Positions 54,352 to 63,445 of a stretch of DNA of 64,000 bases are shown piece after piece. Source of the DNA: Pseudovibrio brasiliensis (GTDB lineage Bacteria > Pseudomonadota > Alphaproteobacteria > Rhizobiales > Stappiaceae). The stretch is from positions 3,266,341 to 3,330,340 of the forward strand of contig NZ_CP074126.1 in assembly GCF_018282095.1 (NCBI RefSeq), given 5' to 3'. How positions within the stretch are numbered: the first letter of the stretch is position 1; the number at the start of each line of letters is the position of its first letter. The translations under genes and the position numbers were made by a program. A model generated the notes under the pieces. The model saw nothing but the letters and a program-made list of their open reading frames with translations. It was not told where the DNA came from and did not search any database.

Positions 54352-57300
54352 TTATTCGGCTGCTTCTTTGAAGGTCACCGTGGTTGGATCTTCCTCGAGT
54401 CGACCAAGCAGCTCTTCCCGCCGAAGTTGCGCAAGCCGCATGTTCTCATCTTTGATCAGACCATAGCCGCGAATAGAATCAGGCAAGTTAAGGAACTCAC
54501 GCAGGAGGCCATAATTTGCTGTTCCCAGCTTTCCGCAGGCAAGACTCAGGTCATCACAGTACTGTTTGATCAATGCACGCTCTTCCTTCCGTTCACGTGC
54601 ATACCCAAACGGATCAAGAGCTGTTCCACGTAAACTACGGAGTGAGACAAGCATCTCAAAGGCCTTGAAAATCCAAGGACCAAAGGCCCGCTTTTGCGGA
54701 CGTCCAGTCTTTGGATCAGGCTTACTAGGCAAGAATGGCGGCGCCAGCATCAACTGCAACTCACCCGGATCTGCAAACTGTGCTTCCAGGTTCTTGCGGA
54801 ACTCAGGCTCACTATAAAGACGCGCAACTTCGTACTCATCTTTATAAGCCATCACCTTGTAAAGCATCTCAGTGGCCGTGTGGGTGATCTCAAGAGAACC
54901 CGGACCAAACTCCTCATCCTTCGCGCGGATCTCGGTGATCTTATCGAGATACTTATTAGCGTAGGACTTGTTCTGGTAAGCCGTCAACTCCTTGGCAAAG
55001 AACGCAATCTTCTCATCCAGCGTCATCACCGCAATGGCTTCCTGACGTGGAAGCGCTGCAAAGATCGCATCTGGGTTGGAGTAAAGAACACGACCAGCAT
55101 GGAAGGCGTTGATGTTCTTTTCAACCGCTGCACCATTCAATGAGATGGCATTCTCAATCGACTGGGCTGAGATGGGCAGTGTGCCAGCCTGATAGGCCAG
55201 ACCGATCAGCATCATATTGGTGTAAATCGCATCACCAAGCAGCTTCTCAGCAATATTCGCCAGATCGTGCGCTCTCAGATCAAGCGTACCCTGTTCAAGC
55301 GTCCGCTTCATCTTATGCTCATCAAACGACAACTGCTGCTTCATAACGAATTCTGAAGTCGGCGTGACGTTTGTATTCACAAAACCATGCGTTCTGCTCT
55401 TGTGATAAAGCGACAGCTGTTCGGCCTTACTTGCAACCAGCATGTCACTCGCAATGAGCACATCCAACTGTGCAGGCGGAACACGTGGTCCCTCAATCGT
55501 GTCACTTGCAGCTGCAAATCGCACGTGAGAGGTCACAGGACCACCCTTCTGAGCAAGACCGGTCATATCCAGCGTGGATGCTTTGATTCCGTCAATATGC
55601 GCTGCCATCGCAATAATGGCGGAGATGGTTGTCACCCCCATGCCGCCGATACCAGCCACCAAAAGGTTGCGGGTGTTCTCAAGCGAAGGAAGCTGAACTT
55701 CAGGCAACTGCTTCACATAGTCATCCAGCGCAAAGTCCGCTGGTTTGGCCTGACGCAGCTTGGAGCCCTTCACATAAACGAAGGATGGGCAGAATCCCTT
55801 CACACAGGAGAAGTCTTTGTTACAGGAAGACTGATTGATGCGGCGCTTTTCGCCAAACACCGTCTCAACAGGCTCAACAGAGAGACAGTTGGACTGTACA
55901 GAACAGTCACCACAGCCTTCACAGACACGATCATTGATGAACAAGCGAAGATCTGGATCAGGATACAACCCTCTCTTACGCCGACGACGTTTCTCAGCAG
56001 CACAGGTCTGATCAAACACAATCGCCGAGACGCCTTTGAACTCCTTGAGTTCGTTCTGCACCTTCATCAGATCATCGCGATGATGCACAGGCTCAGTCAG
56101 CGCCAGATCCTGGCGCCCCTGATAATCATTGGGATGCTCAGAGAGCAGAACAACCTTCTCAACTCCCTCAGCATGAAGCTGATTGAGAAGCTGTGGCACC
56201 GTCAGAGACCCATCAATCTCCTGACCACCTGTCATCGCAACAGCGTCGTTATACAAGATCTTGAAGGTTATCGGCACACGCGCCGCCACAGCCTGTCGGA
56301 TCGATAGAATACCGGAGTGGAAGTAGGTGCCGTCACCCATATTCGCAAACACATGCTCATCACGGGCAAAATGCGCCTGTCCAACCCACAGCGAGCCCTC
56401 ACCACCCATGGCGATCTGACCATCGGTTGTTCGGCCATTAATCTCAGTCATCGCATGACAACCGATACCCGGCATCGAGCGAGACCCTTCAGGCACCACG
56501 GTAGACGTGTTGTGCGGACAGCCAGAACAGAAATACGGAGAACGAGCTGCAAGTTCGCCGTTTCCCTGTGCCCACATCTGCTGACGCATCATGGAATCAG
56601 CAACAGAACGCATCTCGTCATTGACGTACTCCCGAGGCAGGAACTCCATGATCACACGGATCATCTCATCAATGGAAAGTTCCAGAACATCCGAGAGCAG
56701 TGGCTCACCCTGGGCATCTTTCTTACCCAGAATCTTTGGCTGTTGATCACTCGGCCAATTGTAAGCAATCTCTTTGATTTGTGGCTCAATGAACGCACGT
56801 TTGTGCTCCACCACCAAAATCTTTTCGACACCACGCGCAAAACTGGAAAACGCCGTTGGCTCCAGCGGATAAGGCATACCCACCTTATAAACCGCAAGCC
56901 CGATCTCTTTGGCGCGCCGATCCGTAATGCCCATCAGACGAAGCGCCTGACACAGATCACGGAACGCCTTACCGGTGGCGACCATACCGATTCGAGGCTT
57001 CTGCGCACCGTAGGCCACATGATCCAGACGATTCGCCTTGGCATAAGCCAGAACAGCCGGCATCCGGATATCACGCAGCAAGCGCTCGGTTTCCAGACGG
57101 TTGCCGAGCAGAAGGACCCGGTTCAACTCCGCATTCTTACGCGGATCAAACGCTGCAGGGCGTGAGAATGACAAACGCTGCGGATCTACAGAAACAACAC
57201 CAGACGCATCCATCGTATCTGCAAGGCAAATCAATGCACTCCACAGGCCGGTGTAACGCGACATCTCAAACCCATGTAGACCGAAATCCAGCACTTCCTG

Positions 57301-57837
57301 AATGTCAGCCGGGTTGAGAACAGGGATTTCTGCGTGTTGGAAGAAAAACTCGCTTTGTGCTGGCAAAATGGAAGATTTTGCCAGATGGTCATCGCCAGCA
57401 AGCGCCACAACACCACCATTTGGGTCGGTTCCAGAAGCACTTGCCTGATGCAGCACATCTCCGGCTCTATCAACACCTGGCGCCTTCCCGTACCAGATGC
57501 CATAGACACCATCATAGGCAGAACCTTTTCCGTGCTGCCGAACTTTTTGCGATCCCCAAACCGCAGTTGCACCCAGTTCCTCATTCACTCCCGGTTGAAA
57601 CTGAATATCCAGCGGATCAAGATATTGACGTGATCTTTGAAGCTCCGTGTCGTAGCCAGCGATTGGAGAACCGCGGTATCCTGAGATAAAACCGCCTGTT
57701 TTCAATCCGTTAGCTCGATCCAAACGACCGCGGTCCAACGCCAGTCGTACCAGTGCCTGAATACCATTTAGGTAAACATTGCCTGTTTCAGCTGTGTATT
57801 TATCATGCAAGCTGATCGGTGGCACACTAACATTCAT
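54352..57837 (-). CDS. Indolepyruvate ferredoxin oxidoreductase, fused alpha-beta-gamma form
   Basis: An 1161-residue TPP- and Fe-S-dependent 2-oxoacid oxidoreductase that converts aryl pyruvates, or branched 2-oxoacids, to acyl-CoA. Order: pyrimidine-binding domain (FISGYRGSPIAGYDTEL near 50-66), TPP-binding domain (GIGCHAMTEINGR, then FANMGDGTYFHSGILSIRQA with the GDG), Fe-S cysteines in FCSGCPHNTS and a CEGCGDCSVQSNCLSVEP cluster, and the C-terminal gamma domain (LVAGIGGMGVTTISAIIAMA). Single-chain fused forms are usual in alphaproteobacteria. It is divergent from an Lrp-type regulator. It may act with the liv transporter nearby in amino acid catabolism, but that is inference. Confidence 0.93.
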   Translation of the reverse strand: MNVSVPPISLHDKYTAETGNVYLNGIQALVRLALDRGRLDRANGLKTGGFISGYRGSPIAGYDTELQRSRQYLDPLDIQFQPGVNEELGATAVWGSQKVRQHGKGSAYDGVYGIWYGKAPGVDRAGDVLHQASASGTDPNGGVVALAGDDHLAKSSILPAQSEFFFQHAEIPVLNPADIQEVLDFGLHGFEMSRYTGLWSALICLADTMDASGVVSVDPQRLSFSRPAAFDPRKNAELNRVLLLGNRLETERLLRDIRMPAVLAYAKANRLDHVAYGAQKPRIGMVATGKAFRDLCQALRLMGITDRRAKEIGLAVYKVGMPYPLEPTAFSSFARGVEKILVVEHKRAFIEPQIKEIAYNWPSDQQPKILGKKDAQGEPLLSDVLELSIDEMIRVIMEFLPREYVNDEMRSVADSMMRQQMWAQGNGELAARSPYFCSGCPHNTSTVVPEGSRSMPGIGCHAMTEINGRTTDGQIAMGGEGSLWVGQAHFARDEHVFANMGDGTYFHSGILSIRQAVAARVPITFKILYNDAVAMTGGQEIDGSLTVPQLLNQLHAEGVEKVVLLSEHPNDYQGRQDLALTEPVHHRDDLMKVQNELKEFKGVSAIVFDQTCAAEKRRRRKRGLYPDPDLRLFINDRVCEGCGDCSVQSNCLSVEPVETVFGEKRRINQSSCNKDFSCVKGFCPSFVYVKGSKLRQAKPADFALDDYVKQLPEVQLPSLENTRNLLVAGIGGMGVTTISAIIAMAAHIDGIKASTLDMTGLAQKGGPVTSHVRFAAASDTIEGPRVPPAQLDVLIASDMLVASKAEQLSLYHKSRTHGFVNTNVTPTSEFVMKQQLSFDEHKMKRTLEQGTLDLRAHDLANIAEKLLGDAIYTNMMLIGLAYQAGTLPISAQSIENAISLNGAAVEKNINAFHAGRVLYSNPDAIFAALPRQEAIAVMTLDEKIAFFAKELTAYQNKSYANKYLDKITEIRAKDEEFGPGSLEITHTATEMLYKVMAYKDEYEVARLYSEPEFRKNLEAQFADPGELQLMLAPPFLPSKPDPKTGRPQKRAFGPWIFKAFEMLVSLRSLRGTALDPFGYARERKEERALIKQYCDDLSLACGKLGTANYGLLREFLNLPDSIRGYGLIKDENMRLAQLRREELLGRLEEDPTTVTFKEAAE

Positions 57838-57992
57838 TCAATGAGCTCCTCTCCCATCATGGCTGTGGACGGTCCCCCCCGCCAAAACCAATTCTTTCGT
57901 CCTAGCCCATAGTGATCCTTTTTTTGCGTGCTTTCTGTGCTATCCTACCGACAAATACGTACTCAGTCGAAAAATTATTCCTACGAGGGCAC

Positions 57993-58478
57993 ATGAGCGA
58001 AAATTCCTTATTGGACCCATCCGACATCCGAGTTCTGCGGATTTTGCAAAAAGATGCATCCCAATCCATCGCAGATATCGCCAAAGAAGCGGGTATGAGC
58101 CAAACTCCTTGCTGGAGGCGAATTAAGAAACTCAAAGAGACTGGAGTGATCAAACAGACGGCAGCTCTGGTTGATCGTGAAGCAGTCGGTCTTGGCTTCC
58201 TCGCATATGCCTTCGTTAAGCTCACTGTGCCCAGCCGCGAGAACATGGAAACATTCGACAGGCTTATTGGAGTATGGCCCGAAGTTGTTACATGCGAACG
58301 CATCACCGGCGCAGTGGACTATCTCATCAAAGTGGTCGCCACAGATATAAAGTCCTATGACGATTTCCTTCGCTTGAAACTTCTGGACAACGCTCTGGTC
58401 TCAGATGTTCAGTCCCGCATTGTAGTTTCGACAATTAAGGAAACAGTTGCGTTACCGCTTAAAGAGTTTGTCAGTTAA
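57993..58478 (+). CDS. Lrp/AsnC-family regulator
   Basis: A 161-residue Lrp-type protein. N-terminal helix-turn-helix LDPSDIRVLRILQKDASQSI and IAKEAGMSQTPCWRRIKKLK (about 7-50), followed by the RAM ligand-binding domain (AYAFVKLTVPSRENMETFD, TGAVDYLIKVVATDIKSYDD). The ATG at 57993, preceded by GAGGG, gives the normal family length. It is divergent from the indolepyruvate oxidoreductase gene across a spacer of about 155 bp. It is the likely regulator of that gene, with an amino acid or keto acid effector. Confidence 0.9.
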   Translation: MSENSLLDPSDIRVLRILQKDASQSIADIAKEAGMSQTPCWRRIKKLKETGVIKQTAALVDREAVGLGFLAYAFVKLTVPSRENMETFDRLIGVWPEVVTCERITGAVDYLIKVVATDIKSYDDFLRLKLLDNALVSDVQSRIVVSTIKETVALPLKEFVS

Positions 58479-58609
58479 AGTTTCTGACACAGCCTAATCG
58501 GAGTTAGTTTACGCGCAGTCGCCGAAACTCCGAAATGTTTGCTCAAACTCGACTGATATGGTTTAGTCGCGCGATCTCTTGCACTTATAGATTTCGCGTG
58601 GACTAAACA

Positions 58610-59599
58610 TTGCCCTCCCCCACATTCGTTATAAGCGGCCTCAAGCTGATCAACGCACTCCTGCGTTTTCTGGGACGAAACGGCACCAATGCCGTGGCGA
58701 TCTCAATCTTTCTCGGCCTCTTCCTACCCGGCATTGCAGAAGCCCTGCGCATTCTTTTAACGCCTGCCATCTTTATTCTGCTGACACTGAGTTTTATCCG
58801 CGTCGACAATGCCGCCATCGCACAGCAGCTCACGCATCCTCTTCCAGCAATCGCGGCAGTCCTCTGGCAGATGCTGATCCTGCCCCTGCTTGCCACTTTG
58901 ATATGCCTTACAATCGGATTGGACCAGCTTGATCTCGGCGTACTCACCGCACTGTTCATGGTCTCAGCAGCACCGCCCGTCATGTCCACGCCGATCTTCA
59001 TCTGGATGTTTGGCCTCAACGGAGCGCTCGCACTCACCATCTCAACACTTGCACTGATTATCGCCCCGTTCAGCACGGCTTTGTTTGCGTATCTACTACT
59101 ACCAGACACCTTGCAGGTTGCCCCACTCTCGCTGGCCACCAATCTGGCAATGTTCCTGATCGGCTCTGCGGGTTTAGGTCGCCTGCTCTATTACGTGCTT
59201 GGTGCTGAGCGTATCAATCAGGCCACAGACCACATCAACGGCATCAACTGCGTTGTCCTATTCATCTTCGCCATCGCAGCCATGGATGGAGTAACCGACT
59301 TTGCTCTGACCGCCCCATTCAAGGCGACCGCGCTGTTCATTGGTGTCTTTGCCATCGCAGGCGTTCAGTTGCTCATCACGTTCCTGATCTTCTACCCGGC
59401 AGGCAAGCAAACAGCCTTCATCGCCGCCTACGGTACGGGTAGCAGAAATCTGGGCCTGATGGTTGCAGCATTAGGCGGCACAATCCCTGAGCTTGCATGG
59501 CTCTTCTTCGCCTTTGCCCAGTTCCCGATCTACCTGTTGCCATGGATCCTGAGACCCGTTGCCATGCATATCGGTAAGACTGAAACAGCCGCCCCCTGA
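58610..59599 (+). CDS. BASS-type Na+-dependent transporter-like membrane protein
   Basis: A 329-residue protein with about 10 TM helices, of the bile acid:sodium symporter/arsenite-permease-like fold: VAISIFLGLFLPGIAEALRI, FMVSAAPPVMSTPIFIWMFG, IAAYGTGSRNLGLMVAALGG. The start is a TTG at 58610 with a weak ribosome-binding site, so the N-terminus is uncertain. Substrate unknown. It has no neighbours on either side in a likely operon, though rpe follows 97 bp on. Confidence 0.8.
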   Translation: MPSPTFVISGLKLINALLRFLGRNGTNAVAISIFLGLFLPGIAEALRILLTPAIFILLTLSFIRVDNAAIAQQLTHPLPAIAAVLWQMLILPLLATLICLTIGLDQLDLGVLTALFMVSAAPPVMSTPIFIWMFGLNGALALTISTLALIIAPFSTALFAYLLLPDTLQVAPLSLATNLAMFLIGSAGLGRLLYYVLGAERINQATDHINGINCVVLFIFAIAAMDGVTDFALTAPFKATALFIGVFAIAGVQLLITFLIFYPAGKQTAFIAAYGTGSRNLGLMVAALGGTIPELAWLFFAFAQFPIYLLPWILRPVAMHIGKTETAAP

Positions 59600-59696
59600 A
59601 GAGCGAGTGGCAGTTGCGCTATTCGCACCACTTGCTTCTCTCTTGTGTCCATGTTAGCCGCACAGCAAAATGGGCACATCAAGGAGAATCCCTGCC

Positions 59697-60365
59697 ATGG
59701 CACAGCCGCTCGTTATCGCACCTTCCGTACTTGCATCAGACTTTTCCAAGCTGGGGCAAGAAGTTCGTGATGTTGTAGAAGCTGGAGCCGACTGGATCCA
59801 TCTGGATGTTATGGACGGCCACTTCGTGCCAAACATCACCTTTGGTCCAGATGTCATCGCAAAGCTCCGCCCACACACTGACAAGGTGTTCGACGCCCAT
59901 CTCATGATCGAGCCGTGCGACCCATACCTTGAAGCCTTTGCAAAGGCTGGCTCTGATTACATCACCGTTCACGCTGAAGCGACCACCCACCTGCACCGTT
60001 CTCTGCAGGCAATCCGTGGCCTCGGCAAAAAAGCTGGTGTCTCTCTGAACCCAGGCACACACGAAAGCTGCCTGGAGTACGTTCTGGACAGCGTAGATCT
60101 GATCCTCGTCATGACCGTCAACCCGGGCTTCGGCGGACAGAAGTTCATTCACTCTCAGATTGAGAAAGTTGCCCGCATCAAAAGCATGATCGGTGATCGT
60201 CCTATCCGCATCCAGATCGACGGCGGCATCACACCGGAAACTGCACCACTCGTCACCAAAGCTGGCGCAGACACACTGGTTGCCGGCTCAGCGGTGTTCA
60301 AAGGTGGCAGCGTAGAAAGCTACCGCGAAAACATCACAGCAATCCGCACTGCTGCTCAGGTTTAA
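59697..60365 (+). CDS. rpe: Ribulose-phosphate 3-epimerase
   Basis: Rpe interconverts ribulose 5-phosphate and xylulose 5-phosphate. The 222-residue TIM barrel has APSVLASDF (about 8-16), [20 protein letters not shown] (about 31-50, metal-binding), [21 protein letters not shown] and [14 protein letters not shown] lies about 10 bp before the ATG. It is followed by a strong terminator. Confidence 0.95.
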   Translation: MAQPLVIAPSVLASDFSKLGQEVRDVVEAGADWIHLDVMDGHFVPNITFGPDVIAKLRPHTDKVFDAHLMIEPCDPYLEAFAKAGSDYITVHAEATTHLHRSLQAIRGLGKKAGVSLNPGTHESCLEYVLDSVDLILVMTVNPGFGGQKFIHSQIEKVARIKSMIGDRPIRIQIDGGITPETAPLVTKAGADTLVAGSAVFKGGSVESYRENITAIRTAAQV

Positions 60366-60383
60366 GTTCTGATCCATAAACGC

Positions 60384-60412
60384 AAAAGGCCGCCCGGGAG
60401 GCGGCCTTTTTT
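60384..60412 (+). terminator. Terminator after rpe
   Basis: AAAGGCCGCC (60385-60394) and GGCGGCCTTT (60400-60409) with loop CGGGA, followed by T-run to 60412. Confidence 0.93.
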
Positions 60413-60427
60413 GTATGCAATGCAATC

Positions 60428-61195
60428 TTAATCGAGAGCTTTGGCAGCCTCTGATGCCGCACTCAAAAACAAGGTCGAATCTGTTCCAAACGTCATGAAC
60501 TGATAGCCAACGGCCTTTGAATGCTGCAAATGACCTTTGGAGACACAGTAAATCCCTGCAATCTTTCCAGCAGCACGTGTCTTCTCGGCAATATCCTTCT
60601 GCATCACTAATGATGCATCTGCCACGGGCTCCACACGCTGGCCACCAGATACAGTCAGTGACAGGTCTGCAGGTCCCACAAAAACACCATCCAATTCATC
60701 AACTGCGAGAATGTCCTCCAGAGCCTCATAGGCTTCCGGCGTCTCAATCATCGCAATAGCAAGTGTCTTTTTATCAGCTGAAGCAAAGTACTCATCCATG
60801 GTGGTACCAGAGGCCATCGTCGCCCCAACAGCACCGTAACTGCGTGACCCTAGAGGTGGGTACTTGCAGAACTCAACGAGTTTCTCCGCATCTGCCACCG
60901 AATTGATCATCGGCGCGATAATCACCTCCGCGCCCATATCAAGCAGCCAGCTGGCATTCTTGAAGTCATCAACGCAGATTCGTGCCACAGCATGACCACC
61001 GCCAATGATAATCTCCCGAATAGAATCACGAGCATCAGCTGTCGTCAGCAATCCATGCTGCAAATCCAGAGTGATTGCCTCGTAACCACTTTTCAGAAAC
61101 AGATTCGAAAAGATTGGAGATGGCAGGCTTGCCCACGCGCTCACAACGGTTTGCCCTGCAAGCAGTTTTTCTGCCAGACACATTTTCTCAGTCAT
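60428..61195 (-). CDS. HpcH/HpaI-type aldolase
   Basis: A 255-residue class II pyruvate aldolase or citrate-lyase-beta-like TIM barrel: ITLDLQHGLL (about 38-47), HAVARICVDD, MGAEVIIAPMINSVADAEKL, AIAMIETPEAYEALEDILAV and DGVFVGPADLSLTVSG (about 170-185), the metal/pyruvate-binding motifs of the family. It probably cleaves or forms a 2-keto-3-deoxy acid. The exact substrate is unknown. ATG 61195 with GAGG eight bases upstream is preferred to a longer start at 61258. Confidence 0.88.
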   Translation of the reverse strand: MTEKMCLAEKLLAGQTVVSAWASLPSPIFSNLFLKSGYEAITLDLQHGLLTTADARDSIREIIIGGGHAVARICVDDFKNASWLLDMGAEVIIAPMINSVADAEKLVEFCKYPPLGSRSYGAVGATMASGTTMDEYFASADKKTLAIAMIETPEAYEALEDILAVDELDGVFVGPADLSLTVSGGQRVEPVADASLVMQKDIAEKTRAAGKIAGIYCVSKGHLQHSKAVGYQFMTFGTDSTLFLSAASEAAKALD

Positions 61196-61271
61196 GCAAT
61201 GCCTCATCTGATCGAGCACAGGCACCATCAACCACGCAGCACCAGCTCTTAAACGCAATTGTCATTCAAAC

Positions 61272-61310
61272 AAAAAAGCCGTCTCCCTCACAATATCAAG
61301 GGAAGACGGC
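61272..61310 (-). terminator. Terminator after ATPase zeta subunit gene
   Basis: GCCGTCTCCCT (61278-61288) and AGGGAAGACGGC (61299-61310) pair with one bulge. A run of T follows on the minus strand. Confidence 0.88.
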
Positions 61311-61360
61311 AAATTCTTTTGTGAAGCGCCCATCAGATGGGCCAGCTTGAGGGGATCAGC

Positions 61361-61684
61361 TTACGCTTCCTCAGCAACTTCCTTCTTCGCAACAGCCATC
61401 AGCTCTTCCATGGTGCGGCGAATCTGGTGCTCAGACTGCTCAACACCTGCATCAGCAAAATCCTTGGAAATACGAGCAAAAATGTCTTCGTCGCCTGGCT
61501 CTTTAAGATCAGTTTGAACGATCTTGTTGGCGTAATCTTCTGCGATGTCGCCGGCCAAACCAAGCTTCTCAGCAGCCCACTTGCCCAGCAGCTTATCGCG
61601 CCGCGCAGTCGCTTTGAAAGCAAGCTCAGAACCCATTGCGAAACCGCCTTCAAACGCATCAGCTCGTTTGTCAAACGTGCTCAT
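61361..61684 (-). CDS. F1Fo-ATPase inhibitor subunit zeta (DUF1476)
   Basis: A 107-residue all-helical protein matching the alphaproteobacterial zeta subunit that blocks ATP hydrolysis by F1: MSTFDKRADAFEGGFAMGSE at the N-terminus (inhibitory segment), RRDKLLGKWAAEKLGLAG, and a C-terminal helix QIRRTMEELMAVAKKEVAEE. Normal length. It is beside and divergent from purC, the usual arrangement in this class, and is followed by its own terminator. Confidence 0.93.
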   Translation of the reverse strand: MSTFDKRADAFEGGFAMGSELAFKATARRDKLLGKWAAEKLGLAGDIAEDYANKIVQTDLKEPGDEDIFARISKDFADAGVEQSEHQIRRTMEELMAVAKKEVAEEA

Positions 61685-62040
61685 CTATTCCCTCCTAGCT
61701 CAGACAATGTAAAAAGGTCCCTCCCCTCTTACAAGCCACGCTATAACTTACGTGAATCATTGTACGCAACTTCTATTTGCAGGTCAAAAGCCATTAGTTG
61801 TAGTCAGTGGCATATCAGAGAGCGTTGACGCCATTCGAATTACCCATTTGTGCTTTATCAAAAAGTCGGTTAAGTTCCGCGCCGCATAGCGGGATCGCGA
61901 TTTTCGCAATGACGAAAGATGCGAAAACCAATGCTGGAGGAACATTTGCAGTCTTTAGGCTCGAGTGCTTTGAAAGACATCTGGTTTACGCCCCGACGTC
62001 ACCCGTACGACTTGTTCTACAAACGCAATGGTACGTGCCT
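61685..62040. other. Divergent promoter region, zeta subunit/purC
   Basis: About 355 bp without a credible gene. Reading through from purC upstream is open but lacks family similarity and a ribosome-binding site, so it is leader sequence. No purine riboswitch or PurR-like site was recognised. Confidence 0.4.
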
Positions 62041-62805
62041 ATGAACCGCCGTCGGCGAATTTACGAAGGCAAGGCCAAGATTCTCTATGAGGGTCCTGAG
62101 CCGGGAACGCTGATTCAGCACTTCAAAGATGATGCTACAGCCTTCAACAACGAAAAGCATGAAGTCGTTGATGGAAAAGGTGTCCTGAACAACCGGATTT
62201 CTGAGTACATTTTCAACAATCTGAATAACATGGGCATTCCAACCCATTTTATTCGTCGGTTGAACATGCGCGAACAACTGATCCGTCAGGTGGAAATCAT
62301 CCCGATCGAGGTCGTTATCCGCAACGTTGCTGCAGGTTCTCTGTGCAAACGCCTGGGATTGGAAGAAGGCACTCAGCTTCCACGCTCCATTATCGAGTTC
62401 TACTACAAGAACGATGAACTTGGAGATCCGCTGGTTTCTGAAGAACACATTACCGCTTTTGGTTGGGCCGCTCCTCAGGAGCTTGATGACATCATGGCAC
62501 TCGCCATCCGCATCAATGACTTCCTGTCCGGTCTGTTCATGAGCGTTGGCATCCGCCTCGTTGACTTCAAGATCGAACTTGGACGTCAAATCGAAGGCGA
62601 CATGATGCGCATTGTTCTTGCGGACGAGATTTCTCCAGACAGCTGTCGCCTGTGGGATACTTCCACAAACGACAAGATGGACAAAGACCGCTTCCGTCAG
62701 AACATGGGTGGTATGGTTGAAGCCTATCAGGAAGTAGCCCGCAGGCTCGGCATTCTGATCGACAACGACCGTCCGGGACACTCTGGACCAGTGCTAGTCA
62801 AGTAA
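62041..62805 (+). CDS. purC: Phosphoribosylaminoimidazole-succinocarboxamide synthase
   Basis: SAICAR synthetase, the eighth step of IMP synthesis. The 254-residue length is exactly typical. Motifs: [15 protein letters not shown] (about 3-17), the AFNNEK segment, [16 protein letters not shown] (near 92-107), [20 protein letters not shown], and [16 protein letters not shown] (near 200-215). The ATG at 62041 is chosen because earlier in-frame codons have no family similarity. It starts the purC-purS-purQ run but is followed by a terminator-like hairpin. Confidence 0.95.
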   Translation: MNRRRRIYEGKAKILYEGPEPGTLIQHFKDDATAFNNEKHEVVDGKGVLNNRISEYIFNNLNNMGIPTHFIRRLNMREQLIRQVEIIPIEVVIRNVAAGSLCKRLGLEEGTQLPRSIIEFYYKNDELGDPLVSEEHITAFGWAAPQELDDIMALAIRINDFLSGLFMSVGIRLVDFKIELGRQIEGDMMRIVLADEISPDSCRLWDTSTNDKMDKDRFRQNMGGMVEAYQEVARRLGILIDNDRPGHSGPVLVK

Positions 62806-62811
62806 TCAATG

Positions 62812-62834
62812 AACGGGCCCGTGAGGCCCGTTTT
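62812..62834 (+). terminator. Terminator-like hairpin between purC and purS
   Basis: AACGGGCC (62812-62819) and GGCCCGTT (62825-62832), loop CGTGA, followed by TTTT. It may separate purC from purS-purQ or be partially read through. Confidence 0.8.
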
Positions 62835-63016
62835 GCATTTTTGGGGCAATCAAATCTGCCGTACGGGTATTGAACTATCTCACGACACCCGGTCATTTTT
62901 GCTTCCCCAGCATAGATTCCCGCGTTATGAACGCGCGCAAAGAATGGATTTGGGCGATACGCGCAATGCAGTCCGCTTAAATCTCCCATTTTGGTAAGGA
63001 AGGACCAGTTAGAACC

Positions 63017-63256
63017 ATGAAGGCACGTGTGACCGTCACTCTTAAGAACGGTGTTCTCGATCCCCAGGGCAAAGCAATCGAAGGCTCCCTTGGTTCTCTT
63101 GGTTTTGAAGGCGTTGAAGGCATTCGCCAGGGTAAAGTATTTGATCTGGAGCTGGCTGACCGCAGCGAAGCGCAGGCCAAAGCTGACATTGAAGCCATGT
63201 GCGAACAGCTGCTGGCAAACACCGTCATCGAAAACTACTCTATCGAGCTGCTTTAA
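63017..63256 (+). CDS. purS: Phosphoribosylformylglycinamidine synthase subunit PurS
   Basis: The small structural subunit of the three-part FGAM synthase. The 79-residue sequence reads KARVTVTLKNGVLDPQGKAI, EGSLGSLGFEGVEGIRQGKV and a C-terminal EAMCEQLLANTVIENYSIEL, the standard PurS layout. It is followed after 36 bp by a small membrane peptide gene and then purQ. Confidence 0.95.
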   Translation: MKARVTVTLKNGVLDPQGKAIEGSLGSLGFEGVEGIRQGKVFDLELADRSEAQAKADIEAMCEQLLANTVIENYSIELL

Positions 63257-63292
63257 GCTGTAACCGATAGACGAACCTGCGAGGGCAAAACC

Positions 63293-63400
63293 GTGCAAGA
63301 CGATACCAGCCGGATCATCCGTTTCATGGTCATCAAGGCGATCATCTTTATTGGCTTGCCAGCTGCCCTCTCTGTTCTTGCGGTGTTTTTACTCCTGTAA
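63293..63400 (+). CDS. FGAM synthase-associated small membrane protein
   Basis: A 35-residue peptide between purS and purQ, with a GTG start. A charged N-terminus (MQDDTSRIIRFMVIK) precedes one TM helix (AIIFIGLPAALSVLAVFLLL). GAGGG lies 7 bp upstream of the GTG. I recall this position and layout from alphaproteobacterial pur operons, where it is annotated as phosphoribosylformylglycinamidine synthase-associated small membrane protein. It may tether PurSLQ to the membrane, but this is untested. Confidence 0.85.
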   Translation: MQDDTSRIIRFMVIKAIIFIGLPAALSVLAVFLLL

Positions 63401-63445
63401 AACCTCGTCTGTGACAAGCGGCCCTCCATCCAAGAGGAAACATTC

